From Granulicella pectinivorans (GTDB lineage: Bacteria; Acidobacteriota; Terriglobia; Terriglobales; Acidobacteriaceae): a DNA stretch of 64,000 nt. The stretch covers positions 2,852,001-2,916,000 of the forward strand of contig NZ_FOZL01000001.1 in the NCBI RefSeq assembly GCF_900114625.1, given 5' to 3'. Every line of letters starts with the position of its first letter. The stretch's first letter is position 1. The notes under the pieces were generated by a model, which did no database searches, was not told the origin of the DNA, and worked only from the letters and a program-made list of their open reading frames with translations. This document shows positions 51,563-60,488 of this stretch, piece after piece. Made by a program: the position numbers and the translations under genes.

Positions 51563-51592
51563 TTGACAATTGAAGCGGCAGGCTGGTAATGT
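51563..51592 (+). promoter_or_regulatory. Predicted promoter of the MFS-FAD operon
   Basis: TTGACA at 51563-51568, 18 bases, TAATGT at 51587-51592. The operator at 51600-51613 covers the expected transcription start. Confidence 0.6.
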
Positions 51593-51599
51593 TCGCCTT

Positions 51600-51613
51600 G
51601 TTAAACGCTTAAC
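51600..51613. promoter_or_regulatory. Predicted LacI-family operator 2
   Basis: GTTAAACGCTTAAC, lying between the -10 box and ATG 51617. Binding here would block initiation. The two other copies are at 47392 and 55260. Confidence 0.8.
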
Positions 51614-51616
51614 TCA

Positions 51617-52921
51617 ATGCTCATCTCTGTGCCACGTCCGATCCCGGTGCTCCCAGCCACGCCTCTGCCTGCAGTTGTCGCGGTGGAGAGCGAGCATACA
51701 CGGCGGCCTATCCGGTGGGTGTATGCGTCGCTTCTGCTGCTGGCTTCAGTCATTAATTACGTCGACCGGCAGACGCTTTCCGTCCTCGCTGTAACCATCC
51801 AGAAGGATATGGGGCTGAGCGATGTCCGGTACGGGACTGTGGTGCAGTGCTTTCTGTTGACGTATATGGTGATGTACGTCGTATCAGGGCGACTGGTCGA
51901 CCGATTCGGTGCGAAGTGGCCCCAAGGGATCTTCCTGTTTTGCTGGTCGATTGCGAATGCGTTGACTGGGATGGCAACGGGCTTCGCCTCGCTGGCCGCG
52001 TGCCGTGCGGCGCTTGGTGCGGCAGAGCCAGGAAACTATACGGCATCGCTGCGAGCGGTCGGCGATTGGTTTTCTGCCAAGCAGCGTGCTGTGGCGGTGG
52101 GACTCTACAGCATGGGGGGGACGCTGGGCGCGGCCATAGCGGTTCCTGTGACGGCTACGCTGACGATGCGCTATGGCTGGCGGAGCGCTTTTGTCGTTAC
52201 GGGCGCCATGGGCGCGGTGATCGCTCTTATCTGGTTGGTGGTCTATCGCGATCCGAAGGATGCCGTCCCTGCGGAGAGAGTTCCTGCAGCACCATGGAGC
52301 GTTGTGTTGCGGCAACCTTACATCTTCGAGATGCTGGGCACGCGCATGATGACGGATTCGGTGTGGTTTTTCTTCCTCTTCTGGGCCTCGAAGTACATGC
52401 AGGAGAGCCATGGGCTGAGCTTGAAAGAGATCGGCACCACGCTTTGGGTTCTGTATGTTGGTGCCGATATCGGATCGTTTGCCGGTGGGTGGCTTTCGAG
52501 CTTTATGGTGCCTCAGAGGGGAACCGTGGGTGCACGTTTCGCTGTGATGATGCCCGCGGCTGCATGCATGTTGAGCCTCTCGGTGGTGCCTTCGCTGAGC
52601 GGCGCGGGGATGGCGATTGCTCTGCTGACGCTGCTTGCTCTCTGCCATATGGCATGGATGACCAACGTGACTACTTTGGCCCTCGACCTGTTTCCGAAGG
52701 CGATGGCAACTACCGTGCAGGGGATGATTGGCGCTGCCAGCGCTGCGGGTGGATTGATCTCAGCAGGGCTGATTGCGCGGACGATTCACGCATATGGCTA
52801 TCGCCCTGCATTTCTTGTGATGGCGTTGATGCATCCTATTGCCGCCATCATTCTGTACATTCGCCTGCGTCCGGCGGTAGGGCGCGCAGGCCTGGTTTTA
52901 GGAGAGAGTCAAGGGCTATGA
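51617..52921 (+). CDS. MFS transporter, sugar-acid (ACS) type, module 1
   Basis: A 434-residue carrier with twelve hydrophobic segments. SVINYVDRQTLSVLAV and AALGAAEPGNYTASLRAVGD are the anion:cation symporter-type signatures, as in hexuronate and galactonate carriers. The start lies 3 bases after the operator and the leader is about 18 bases, without a ribosome binding site. Its stop overlaps the FAD-oxidoreductase start (ATGA). The same gene pair occurs at 62208-64000. Confidence 0.9.
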   Translation: MLISVPRPIPVLPATPLPAVVAVESEHTRRPIRWVYASLLLLASVINYVDRQTLSVLAVTIQKDMGLSDVRYGTVVQCFLLTYMVMYVVSGRLVDRFGAKWPQGIFLFCWSIANALTGMATGFASLAACRAALGAAEPGNYTASLRAVGDWFSAKQRAVAVGLYSMGGTLGAAIAVPVTATLTMRYGWRSAFVVTGAMGAVIALIWLVVYRDPKDAVPAERVPAAPWSVVLRQPYIFEMLGTRMMTDSVWFFFLFWASKYMQESHGLSLKEIGTTLWVLYVGADIGSFAGGWLSSFMVPQRGTVGARFAVMMPAAACMLSLSVVPSLSGAGMAIALLTLLALCHMAWMTNVTTLALDLFPKAMATTVQGMIGAASAAGGLISAGLIARTIHAYGYRPAFLVMALMHPIAAIILYIRLRPAVGRAGLVLGESQGL

Positions 52922-55212
52922 AGAAGGTTTCAGAACAGTACGATGTTGTGGTGTGTGGCGGCGGTCTCGCCGGGGTGTGTGCTGCGATTGCAGCGGCGCG
53001 CGGCGGCGCAAAGACCGCGCTGGTGCAGGATCGCCCAGTGCTTGGAGGGAACAGCTCGTCGGAGGTGCGCGTGACGCCGCATGGTGCGGCGGCCTTCCAT
53101 GCCTATGCGCGGGAGACGGGTATCCTCTCGGAGTTGTTGATTGAGGAGCGTGCCGTGAATCATGAGGCGATCTTCGAGAACGGATGGACGAACTCGGTAT
53201 GGGACATGGTGATCTATGACCTTGTGCAGAATACGGAGAACCTGACGCTGCATCTCAACACCGCTGTGCTTGGGGTCGTGGTGGAGGGAAGCACGCTGCG
53301 GTCCGTGGAGTGCAGAGTGGGCAATGCCGAGGTCGACCTCTCACTCAAGGCTTCGATCTTCATCGACTGCACGGGCGACAGTATCGTCGCCGCGGAAGCA
53401 GGATGCGAATGGCGCATGGGCAGCGAGGGGAAGGCTGAGTTCAATGAGCCGCATGCACCCGCTGAGGCGAACGGCGACATCATGGGGAACTCCATTCACT
53501 TCAAGACGAAGGACATGGGGAGGCCTGTGCCCTTCAAGCTTCCGAGCTGGGCGATCGAGCACACCGATGGCCGCTACTTCTACGATCAGGGGCGTCTCCC
53601 GAAAGAGGTGCGTGGCGGGTATTGGTGGATCGAGATTGGCGTGCCCTATGACACGATTCACGAGGCGGAGACGATTCGCCATGAGTTGACGCGACACACG
53701 CTCGGCGTGTGGGACTGGATCAAGAACAAGGATCCGAAGACGATGAAGCTTGCGGAGAACTATGCACTCGACTGGATCGGACAGGTGCCAGGAAAACGCG
53801 AGAGCAGGCGCGTGATGGGCCGCTACCTGATGAATGAGTGGGATGCGATTCACTGCACGGAGCATCCCGATGAAATTGCGTTTGGCGGATGGTTCATCGA
53901 TATCCATACTCCGGGTGGACTGCTGGCCGCAACCAGTGAGCCTGCCAGCGCGGAGGGCTATTCGGAGACGAGTGAGTATGCGAGCAGGTCTTATGCAGGA
54001 CCATACGGGGTGCCTCTGCGCATGCTAGTGGCGAAGGACATCGACAACCTGATGATGGCTGGCCGCAATGTGAGCGCGACTCACTGTGCACTGGCGACCG
54101 TGCGGGTGATGGCAACGACTGCTCTGATGGGACAGGCGGCGGGGGTGGCAGCAGCGCTTGCGGTGGAGAGCCACATTCGGCTCGATGAGGTGTGCACGAG
54201 TCACTTCAACACCGTGCAGCAAAGACTGCTGCGCGAGGGCTGCTTCCTTCCCAATGTTCGCAATGAAGATCCTCTTGATCTGGCTCGTGCTGCCAAGGTC
54301 TCGGCGACCAGTGAATCTCTCTTTCGCGGTGTGGGGCCGGAGAGTGTCGGGGCGCACGAAGGTTTGAGCTTTTGGCGTGACCAGGCTGTGCCGTTGCGCG
54401 AGGAGCTTCTTCAGAGACGTGGACAGTGGGTCGCGGTTGGCGGAGATACGCTGCGGTCGGTCCGCTTCTGCCTTTCGAACCGTACGACCCACGTACAGCA
54501 CGTCGAAGTACGGGCGATGCGAGTGAAGCATATCTGGGACTACGTGGTGGACGACTCGATGGTGCTCGCAGGGGCTACGTTGACCGTGGACCCGGGTGAC
54601 CAGCAATGGATCAATTGGACGCTTCCTGAAGGGATTGAGCTTCCGCAGCAAGGGTATGTGCGCTTCGACCTGCTGGAGAATGCGGATGTCTCCTGGCATG
54701 TTGCGGGAGCGATTGAGCCTGGACATGTATCCGCCTTCGAGATGGCGCCGGGTAAGATGCGTCGCTACTCCAGCGGCGTGACCCTGGCTCTTCGCGTTGA
54801 CCCCCCGCAGCGCTGCTTTGCCGCTTCCAATGTAACGAGCGGCCAGACACGCCCACATGCCTGGACAAATCTCTGGCGCTCGGACCCAGATTTGTCTCTG
54901 CCGCAGACGTTGACGTTGACGTGGGACGAGGAGCACGCTGTCTCCGTCATCGATCTGACCTTCGCCGGGCACCTGCTTCGGGAGTACCACGCTTACGCGC
55001 CGTTCTATCGCGATCCGCAGTGTGTCAAAGACTATGACGTACAGGTTGACGTCCGAGGTACATGGCAAACCGTTCTTTCTGTTCGCGATAACTATCAGCG
55101 GCTGCGCCGGCACTCCCTCTTCGCGCCTGTGGTGACGAGCAAGTTGCGCGTTGTTGTGACGGCTACGAACGGCGACCCCTCGGCTGCTATTTACGAGATT
55201 CGGGTTTACTAA
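52918..55212 (+). CDS. FAD-dependent oxidoreductase with a C-terminal beta-sandwich, module 1
   Basis: A 764-residue protein of the PF12831-type flavoenzymes. The dinucleotide fold is VVVCGGGLAGVCAAIAAARG with VLGGNSSSEVR (residues 9-47), FIDCTGDSIVAAEAGCEW is the second FAD contact, and LMMAGRNVSATHCALATVR the last. Residues 500-764 are beta-rich and end in a discoidin-like stretch (WDEEHAVSVIDLTF to SAAIYEIRVY). No signal peptide is seen, so it is probably cytoplasmic and acts on a sugar or sugar acid imported by the coupled MFS carrier; reaction unknown. Confidence 0.85.
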   Translation: MKKVSEQYDVVVCGGGLAGVCAAIAAARGGAKTALVQDRPVLGGNSSSEVRVTPHGAAAFHAYARETGILSELLIEERAVNHEAIFENGWTNSVWDMVIYDLVQNTENLTLHLNTAVLGVVVEGSTLRSVECRVGNAEVDLSLKASIFIDCTGDSIVAAEAGCEWRMGSEGKAEFNEPHAPAEANGDIMGNSIHFKTKDMGRPVPFKLPSWAIEHTDGRYFYDQGRLPKEVRGGYWWIEIGVPYDTIHEAETIRHELTRHTLGVWDWIKNKDPKTMKLAENYALDWIGQVPGKRESRRVMGRYLMNEWDAIHCTEHPDEIAFGGWFIDIHTPGGLLAATSEPASAEGYSETSEYASRSYAGPYGVPLRMLVAKDIDNLMMAGRNVSATHCALATVRVMATTALMGQAAGVAAALAVESHIRLDEVCTSHFNTVQQRLLREGCFLPNVRNEDPLDLARAAKVSATSESLFRGVGPESVGAHEGLSFWRDQAVPLREELLQRRGQWVAVGGDTLRSVRFCLSNRTTHVQHVEVRAMRVKHIWDYVVDDSMVLAGATLTVDPGDQQWINWTLPEGIELPQQGYVRFDLLENADVSWHVAGAIEPGHVSAFEMAPGKMRRYSSGVTLALRVDPPQRCFAASNVTSGQTRPHAWTNLWRSDPDLSLPQTLTLTWDEEHAVSVIDLTFAGHLLREYHAYAPFYRDPQCVKDYDVQVDVRGTWQTVLSVRDNYQRLRRHSLFAPVVTSKLRVVVTATNGDPSAAIYEIRVY

Positions 55213-55219
55213 AAAACTC

Positions 55220-55249
55220 TTGACAATTCTTCACGGCGATCACTAATCT
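55220..55249 (+). promoter_or_regulatory. Predicted promoter of the GH30/TonB unit
   Basis: TTGACA at 55220-55225, 18 bases, TAATCT at 55244-55249. The operator 55260-55273 is directly downstream, as in the MFS-FAD unit. Confidence 0.65.
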
Positions 55250-55259
55250 CGCCGCACAC

Positions 55260-55273
55260 GTTAAGCGATTAAC
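55260..55273. promoter_or_regulatory. Predicted LacI-family operator 3
   Basis: GTTAAGCGATTAAC, a 14-base palindrome with one mismatched pair, 10 bases after the -10 box and 17 bases before ATG 55291. Confidence 0.75.
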
Positions 55274-55290
55274 TCTTGGAGTGCGAACTG

Positions 55291-56772
55291 ATGGCAGACG
55301 CAAAGCGATACTCCTTATGCAGCGCATGCAGCGTGATGACGCTCGCTCTGGTCGCTCTTGTGAGCTCTCCGGGATATGCGGCGGAGAAGAGCGGAACGTA
55401 TCGCATTCACAACGACCAGCCGCAGCAGGTGATCAAAGGACTGGGCTTCGAGATTCAGAGCGACAGCATCGGTTCCGGCAACGCCGGGATGCCGGAGGAA
55501 GTGGTCGCGGTGCCGCATGACCTGACACCTGCGGAGAAGGATCGGTTTTACAAGGAGATGCTGCATGGCTTTCGCTACGCTCGCCTTGCGATGGGGCTTT
55601 ACCTGCGCGGCAACGACGCGGAGCAGAAACATATCGTCGAGCGCTATGCGGGACAGATGGATGATCTTCGCGCCATGCAGAATATCTCCGGCATGGAGGG
55701 CTTCGATGTCGAGTACTGGTCGCCTGCTCCTTACTGGAAACAAGACATGACCTACTATGGCGGAACGATCCGCGCGACGGACCCCGCCTTTCTGAATTCA
55801 TTCAGCGATGCGATGGTGGATGATCTGCGCTATCTGCAGCAGCATGGCCTGCATATCGCACAGTGGGGTCTGCAGAACGAGCCTGTTGTCGGCCACCCGA
55901 AGCGCCAAGAGGACACTCGCAATAGCCTCGACGCGAACCAGTCGTATGCGACTTGCTTTTACACACCGGAAGCCTATGCGGCGGTCCTCAAGGTCGCGGT
56001 TCCGAAAGTTCGGGCAGTCCTGCCCGATGTTCATATTCACGCCCCGAGCTGGGATGGCCCGGCGGGGCAGTTTGCCGCGGAGATTCGCAAGGATCCGCAG
56101 CTATTGAAGAACATCGATGGTTGGACATGGCACCAGATTGGCCATAACGCCAACGATCAAATCGATCTGCGGTCGAAATATATGCAGGGGGCGGATGGAA
56201 AGCCCGTCTATCAGAATGAGTTCGAATACCAGCCATGGGACGCGAAGAAAATTGCCTCTCCCTTCATGAATACAGGGCAGGCCTTGATGAACTGGATGGT
56301 CTTCGAGAACTCTCCGACGTGGTTCTGGCTTCATGCTCTTAAACCAGTTACCAATCTCGAAGCAGCCGGATACGCTCTCGGTTACTGGCGGCCTGCAGGA
56401 GACCTCAAGGCCAATCTCAGACCTGGTCTGGCGGCTGGGCACTGGGAGTTCAATCCGCAGAACTGGAACGCCCTGGCAGGCTTCCTGCGTTACCTGCCCT
56501 GGGATTCGACGCGGCTTGCTGTTGAGGAGAGCAAGGTCGAATACGACCAGCGCATCCTTGTCTGGCGAAGCAAGGAAGGCAAGCTCGGCATTGCACTTTC
56601 GAACCGCGGTACGGAGCCTTTCACGTTTCATCTCACGGGCATCAAGGAGAAGGCGCTCATTGGGCACAGATACACCATCGCGGCACTTGATGTTGGGTTA
56701 GGGAATAAATCCGGCCACGCGATCGATATCACCGTTCCGCCAGAGTCTTTCGAATTCTGGACGGCACGTTAG
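55291..56772 (+). CDS. GH30-like secreted glycosidase, paralogue 2
   Basis: A 493-residue exported enzyme (signal peptide ending near SSPGYAA). Start ATG 55291 follows TTGGAG by 10 bases; an in-frame TTG 15 bases upstream is less likely. Catalytic residues match paralogue 1: Glu197 in QWGLQNEPVVG and Glu310 in VYQNEFEYQ. The two proteins share long identical stretches, such as MNTGQ-LMNWMVFENSPTWF, so this is a local duplication. The loop after the acid/base differs (GHPKRQEDTRNSL against GVTPLNGEKVKNG), hinting at different substrates. The TonB receptor follows after 46 bases. Confidence 0.86.
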   Translation: MADAKRYSLCSACSVMTLALVALVSSPGYAAEKSGTYRIHNDQPQQVIKGLGFEIQSDSIGSGNAGMPEEVVAVPHDLTPAEKDRFYKEMLHGFRYARLAMGLYLRGNDAEQKHIVERYAGQMDDLRAMQNISGMEGFDVEYWSPAPYWKQDMTYYGGTIRATDPAFLNSFSDAMVDDLRYLQQHGLHIAQWGLQNEPVVGHPKRQEDTRNSLDANQSYATCFYTPEAYAAVLKVAVPKVRAVLPDVHIHAPSWDGPAGQFAAEIRKDPQLLKNIDGWTWHQIGHNANDQIDLRSKYMQGADGKPVYQNEFEYQPWDAKKIASPFMNTGQALMNWMVFENSPTWFWLHALKPVTNLEAAGYALGYWRPAGDLKANLRPGLAAGHWEFNPQNWNALAGFLRYLPWDSTRLAVEESKVEYDQRILVWRSKEGKLGIALSNRGTEPFTFHLTGIKEKALIGHRYTIAALDVGLGNKSGHAIDITVPPESFEFWTAR

Positions 56773-56818
56773 GTTTTTTGATTCAGATATTTCAAATAGA
56801 AGTTCAGGAGCAGCAACC

Positions 56819-59800
56819 ATGTTCAACTTTATGAGGCATCCCAGCGTGACTACACTTCGTTTGAGAGCGCTTGTGATGTTCGCTCTCATCGCTCTTCTCG
56901 GCTTTGGCGTTCGATCAGCCAATGCACAACAGGGAACGGGCAACATCATTGGCGTGGTTAAGGACTCTACGGGGGCGGCCGTGGTCGGGGCAACCGTCGA
57001 TATCGAGAATGTAGATCGCCAGGACATTATTCACCTGACGACGAACGATTCGGGTTTCTATAATTCTCCACCCCTGGTGCTGGGCAGCAACTACAAGGTG
57101 ACCGTGAAGCACGCGGGATTTCAGACGTCCGTTTTGACGGGCGTTGCGGTGACGGTTGGAGCGCGCGTGGAGGCAGATGCCGACCTGAAGGTTGGCGGCG
57201 TGGACTCGGCGGTCACGGTTGAAGCGGCACAGGCGTCTACACTCGATACGACGAGCGCGACACTCGGTGCAGTGATTGGTGAGAAGTCGATCCAGGAGCT
57301 TCCCCTCAACGGCCGCAATGCGATTGCATTGACGACGCTGACGCCTGGTGTCCGCGTGAACACGACGGTCGCCCAGTCCGGCTTTGCGAACCGTGGCACG
57401 AACCTTTCGGCCATCTCTATCAATGGTTCTCCGACGGGCTCGAACTCTTACATCCTCGATGGTCAAAGCAATCTCTCGACGACTACCGGTGAGATCGCGG
57501 TGAACCCGAACGTCGATTCGATCCAGGAGTTCAAAGTACAGAGCGGTGTCTTCTCGGCTCAGTATGGCTTTACTCTTGGCGGTGTTGTGAACCTTGCATC
57601 GCGCACGGGCACTAACCAGTTTCACGGCTCGCTGTATGAGTTTCTTCGCAACGACATCTTCAATGCGCGCAACTATTTTGCGACGGTCGGGAGCGTCTCG
57701 AAGCCGGTGCTTCGCTATAACCAGTTCGGTGGGGCCATCGGCGGGCCCATCCTTCACGACAAGGCATTCTTCTTCGGCAACTTTGAGACCTACCGTTTTA
57801 TCCAGGCATTTCCGCAGTTTCTGAGCGTTCCGACCGCAGCCTTCCGTGCCGGCGATTTCTCGCAACTGCAGGATTCGAACGGAAACTTCATTCCACTTTA
57901 TAACCCCTACACCACGGTGGCGACGACGGTTGGAGGCTCGACGGTCTACACGCGTCAACGGTACAACAACAACCAAGTTACCAATCTCGACCCGGTTTCA
58001 GTCGCCTATCAGAATGCCTTCTATCCCTTGCCCAACATCACCCCGGCGACCATCGGCCAGCAGCGCACAAATACGAATAACTACCAGTTCAACAACCGGG
58101 GCATCAGCAACATGTATAACGCCCTAGGTCGTGTCGACTATCATCTTGGTTCGAACGATACGGTCTTTGCGCGGTTCGCTTACTACAGCAACTATACGAA
58201 CGGAGGTACGGGCGGAGGCACCTACTATCCGAATCCGGTCATTGCCAATCGCTACGATACCTACACGGCGAAGGAGTTGCTGGTCGGGGACACACATGTC
58301 TTCTCTTCTTCGCTGATCAACGATCTGCGTCTATCGATCGAACGACAGGAGTTCCCCTTCCAGGCTGCGAGCGCCGGTCAGAATTATCCGCAGAAACTCG
58401 GCCTGCCGTCCAACGTGCCCAACTTTGCGATTCCCACTGTGGGGAATGGGCTGCCCGCATCGAATCAGACCATCGGCTATCGCGCCTATACGTTGCCAGA
58501 AGTCACGGATACGGTCACGAAGATCATCCGCCGTCATTCCCTCGCGTTTGGATTCGACTGGCGTTACAACGCAGGTGCAAACCTTCAGCGCAACGCTCCT
58601 TCGGGAACGTTCAGCTTTGCGGCTGGCTTGACGAACGACCCCTCGGGCGCGGCACCGGCAGCAGGAACCGTGAACAGTGGCAACACGTATGCGACGTTTC
58701 TTGCGGGTGCAGTCAGCGCCGCCAGCATCACGACCAACACGGGCGAGCTTGACCGTGCGTTCAGCTTTTCTGCCTTTGTCCAGGATGACTGGCAGGCGAC
58801 CGATCGTCTCACTATGAACCTCGGACTGCGCTGGGACTATCAGCAACAGCCTTTCGAGCAGAACAACGGCTATAGCAACTTCAATCCCACGCTTACCTCC
58901 GGTGGCTTCACTGGGATCATGCAGTACGCGAATACCGGTGGAGTCGGTCGTAACTTCGTCCCTGAGAGCTATAAAGATTTTGGTCCGCGCGTCGGATTTG
59001 CTTACAAAGCAACCGCCGATGGGAAGACTGTAGTGCGCGGCGGTATCGGCATCTACTACCCACTCTTCTTCAACTCCATCTATACCGGTCAGGTGAACGG
59101 ATTCTCTGCTACGACCACCACCTATAATCCGAATGTCACGAACAACCCGGCCTTTCAGTTCAAGAATGGTTTCCCCACCAATCCGTTGCAGCCCATTGGA
59201 GCTGCGTTCGGACCTCTCGGTTTCCTCGGACAGGGCGTAGGTTATCAGGATCCGACTCAGTGGAAGTCTCCTATGTCGCAACAGTTCACACTTAGCGCGG
59301 AGCGCCAGATTCCCTACGATGTCGTGCTGCAGGCAACCTATGTTGGCAACCACGGTGTGCATTTGCCTGCAGGCGGCTATAACCTGAATTCTCTGAATCC
59401 CACCAACTTTGGCCTCGGCAGGACCGCACTCCAATCGCAGGTCACAAACCCTTACGCAGGCCAGATCAGCGGTTCGTTCGGCGCTCCTACCATTACGCGG
59501 GCCCAGTCGCTGCTTCCATTTCCCTATTACGGAGCGGTGACCACCTACAACCCACACAACGGCAACCTGCACGCGGACTACCTTGAACTTTCAGCCCAGC
59601 GCCAGGCGCGCAGCGGCCTCACCGTCCTCTTCGGTTATACGATGGGCAAGCTGCTCGACGACAGTGCCAATTCTCCGCTGGCTTATCTCAACGGTCTCGC
59701 TGCGAACAATGGTTATCAGAACGTTTACAACCGCCGTGCGGAGTACTCGCTCGATCCCTCGGATGTTTCGCAGCGCGCGACCGTCAGTGCTCTCTACGAC

Positions 59801-60400
59801 CTGCCTTTCGGCCGCGGGCAGAAGTTCTCCACGCACAATGGGTTCACGGATCGCGTGATCGGCGGCTTCCAGTTCAATGTGATCGGGGTCTTCCAGACGG
59901 GAACGCCGCTGACCATTACCGGTGCCAATGCTTACACCGCTACGCGGCCCAACTACACGCCGGGGCAGAAGGTCGCTATCGCGAACCAATCGCCGACCAA
60001 GTGGTTCAATACCTACGCGTTCCAGAACCCGACGGATTATACCTTCGGCAATGTGCCGCGTACGCTGCCCCATGTGCGAGGTCCAGGAACGGAGAACTTC
60101 GATCTCTCGATCTTCAAGACGACGGAGATCACGGAGCGCTTCAAGCTGCAGCTTAGGGCGGAGGCATTCAATGTCCTGAACCATGCGAACTTCGGGCTTC
60201 CAAATACGACGTTCGCGGCGAACACCAATACCCTGGTCAATGGGAATGGTGTCTCCGCAGGCTGCACTGTAACCGGTGCCGACGCGAGTGGCACGCCGAA
60301 CGCCGGGACAGGCAACTGCAACACCAGCAGCAGCTTCGGCACGATTACCAGTGCAGCCGACGGACGCTCGCTACAACTTGCCGCGAAGCTGATCTTCTAA
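56819..60400 (+). CDS. TonB-dependent receptor, Oar-like
   Basis: An 1193-residue outer-membrane receptor. After a signal peptide ending at SANAQ comes a carboxypeptidase-regulatory-like domain (GVVKDSTGAAVVGATVDIEN, residues 45-130), then the plug with QELPLNGRNAIAL and SYILDGQSN, then a long barrel. The protein ends in LAAKLIF with the usual terminal aromatic residue. This type is greatly expanded in Acidobacteriota and imports oligosaccharides or other large ligands. AGGAGCAGC precedes the ATG; a terminator follows the stop. It is probably in one transcript with the GH30 gene. Confidence 0.93.
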   Translation: MFNFMRHPSVTTLRLRALVMFALIALLGFGVRSANAQQGTGNIIGVVKDSTGAAVVGATVDIENVDRQDIIHLTTNDSGFYNSPPLVLGSNYKVTVKHAGFQTSVLTGVAVTVGARVEADADLKVGGVDSAVTVEAAQASTLDTTSATLGAVIGEKSIQELPLNGRNAIALTTLTPGVRVNTTVAQSGFANRGTNLSAISINGSPTGSNSYILDGQSNLSTTTGEIAVNPNVDSIQEFKVQSGVFSAQYGFTLGGVVNLASRTGTNQFHGSLYEFLRNDIFNARNYFATVGSVSKPVLRYNQFGGAIGGPILHDKAFFFGNFETYRFIQAFPQFLSVPTAAFRAGDFSQLQDSNGNFIPLYNPYTTVATTVGGSTVYTRQRYNNNQVTNLDPVSVAYQNAFYPLPNITPATIGQQRTNTNNYQFNNRGISNMYNALGRVDYHLGSNDTVFARFAYYSNYTNGGTGGGTYYPNPVIANRYDTYTAKELLVGDTHVFSSSLINDLRLSIERQEFPFQAASAGQNYPQKLGLPSNVPNFAIPTVGNGLPASNQTIGYRAYTLPEVTDTVTKIIRRHSLAFGFDWRYNAGANLQRNAPSGTFSFAAGLTNDPSGAAPAAGTVNSGNTYATFLAGAVSAASITTNTGELDRAFSFSAFVQDDWQATDRLTMNLGLRWDYQQQPFEQNNGYSNFNPTLTSGGFTGIMQYANTGGVGRNFVPESYKDFGPRVGFAYKATADGKTVVRGGIGIYYPLFFNSIYTGQVNGFSATTTTYNPNVTNNPAFQFKNGFPTNPLQPIGAAFGPLGFLGQGVGYQDPTQWKSPMSQQFTLSAERQIPYDVVLQATYVGNHGVHLPAGGYNLNSLNPTNFGLGRTALQSQVTNPYAGQISGSFGAPTITRAQSLLPFPYYGAVTTYNPHNGNLHADYLELSAQRQARSGLTVLFGYTMGKLLDDSANSPLAYLNGLAANNGYQNVYNRRAEYSLDPSDVSQRATVSALYDLPFGRGQKFSTHNGFTDRVIGGFQFNVIGVFQTGTPLTITGANAYTATRPNYTPGQKVAIANQSPTKWFNTYAFQNPTDYTFGNVPRTLPHVRGPGTENFDLSIFKTTEITERFKLQLRAEAFNVLNHANFGLPNTTFAANTNTLVNGNGVSAGCTVTGADASGTPNAGTGNCNTSSSFGTITSAADGRSLQLAAKLIF

Positions 60401-60422
60401 CGCGCGGCCCGTTGTCTCCTGG

Positions 60423-60458
60423 GGCAGTGAGGGCCACAACCCCTCACTGCCTTCTTTT
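60423..60458 (+). terminator. Rho-independent terminator after the TonB receptor
   Basis: A perfect 11-bp stem GGCAGTGAGGG / CCCTCACTGCC (60423-60433 with 60441-60451) followed by TTCTTTT. Confidence 0.85.
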
Positions 60459-60488
60459 CATGGGGTTCGATTTCTTTGGAGAACTGAG

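Noticed and set aside
51847..55212. An 1121-codon plus-strand frame
   Set aside because: The first 357 codons are a Cys/Gly/Arg-rich shadow of the MFS gene; the real protein starts at ATG 52918.
56915..59572. Two long minus-strand frames (57976-56915 and 59572-58331)
   Set aside because: Both are antisense to the TonB receptor, with residue composition typical of shadows and no domain.
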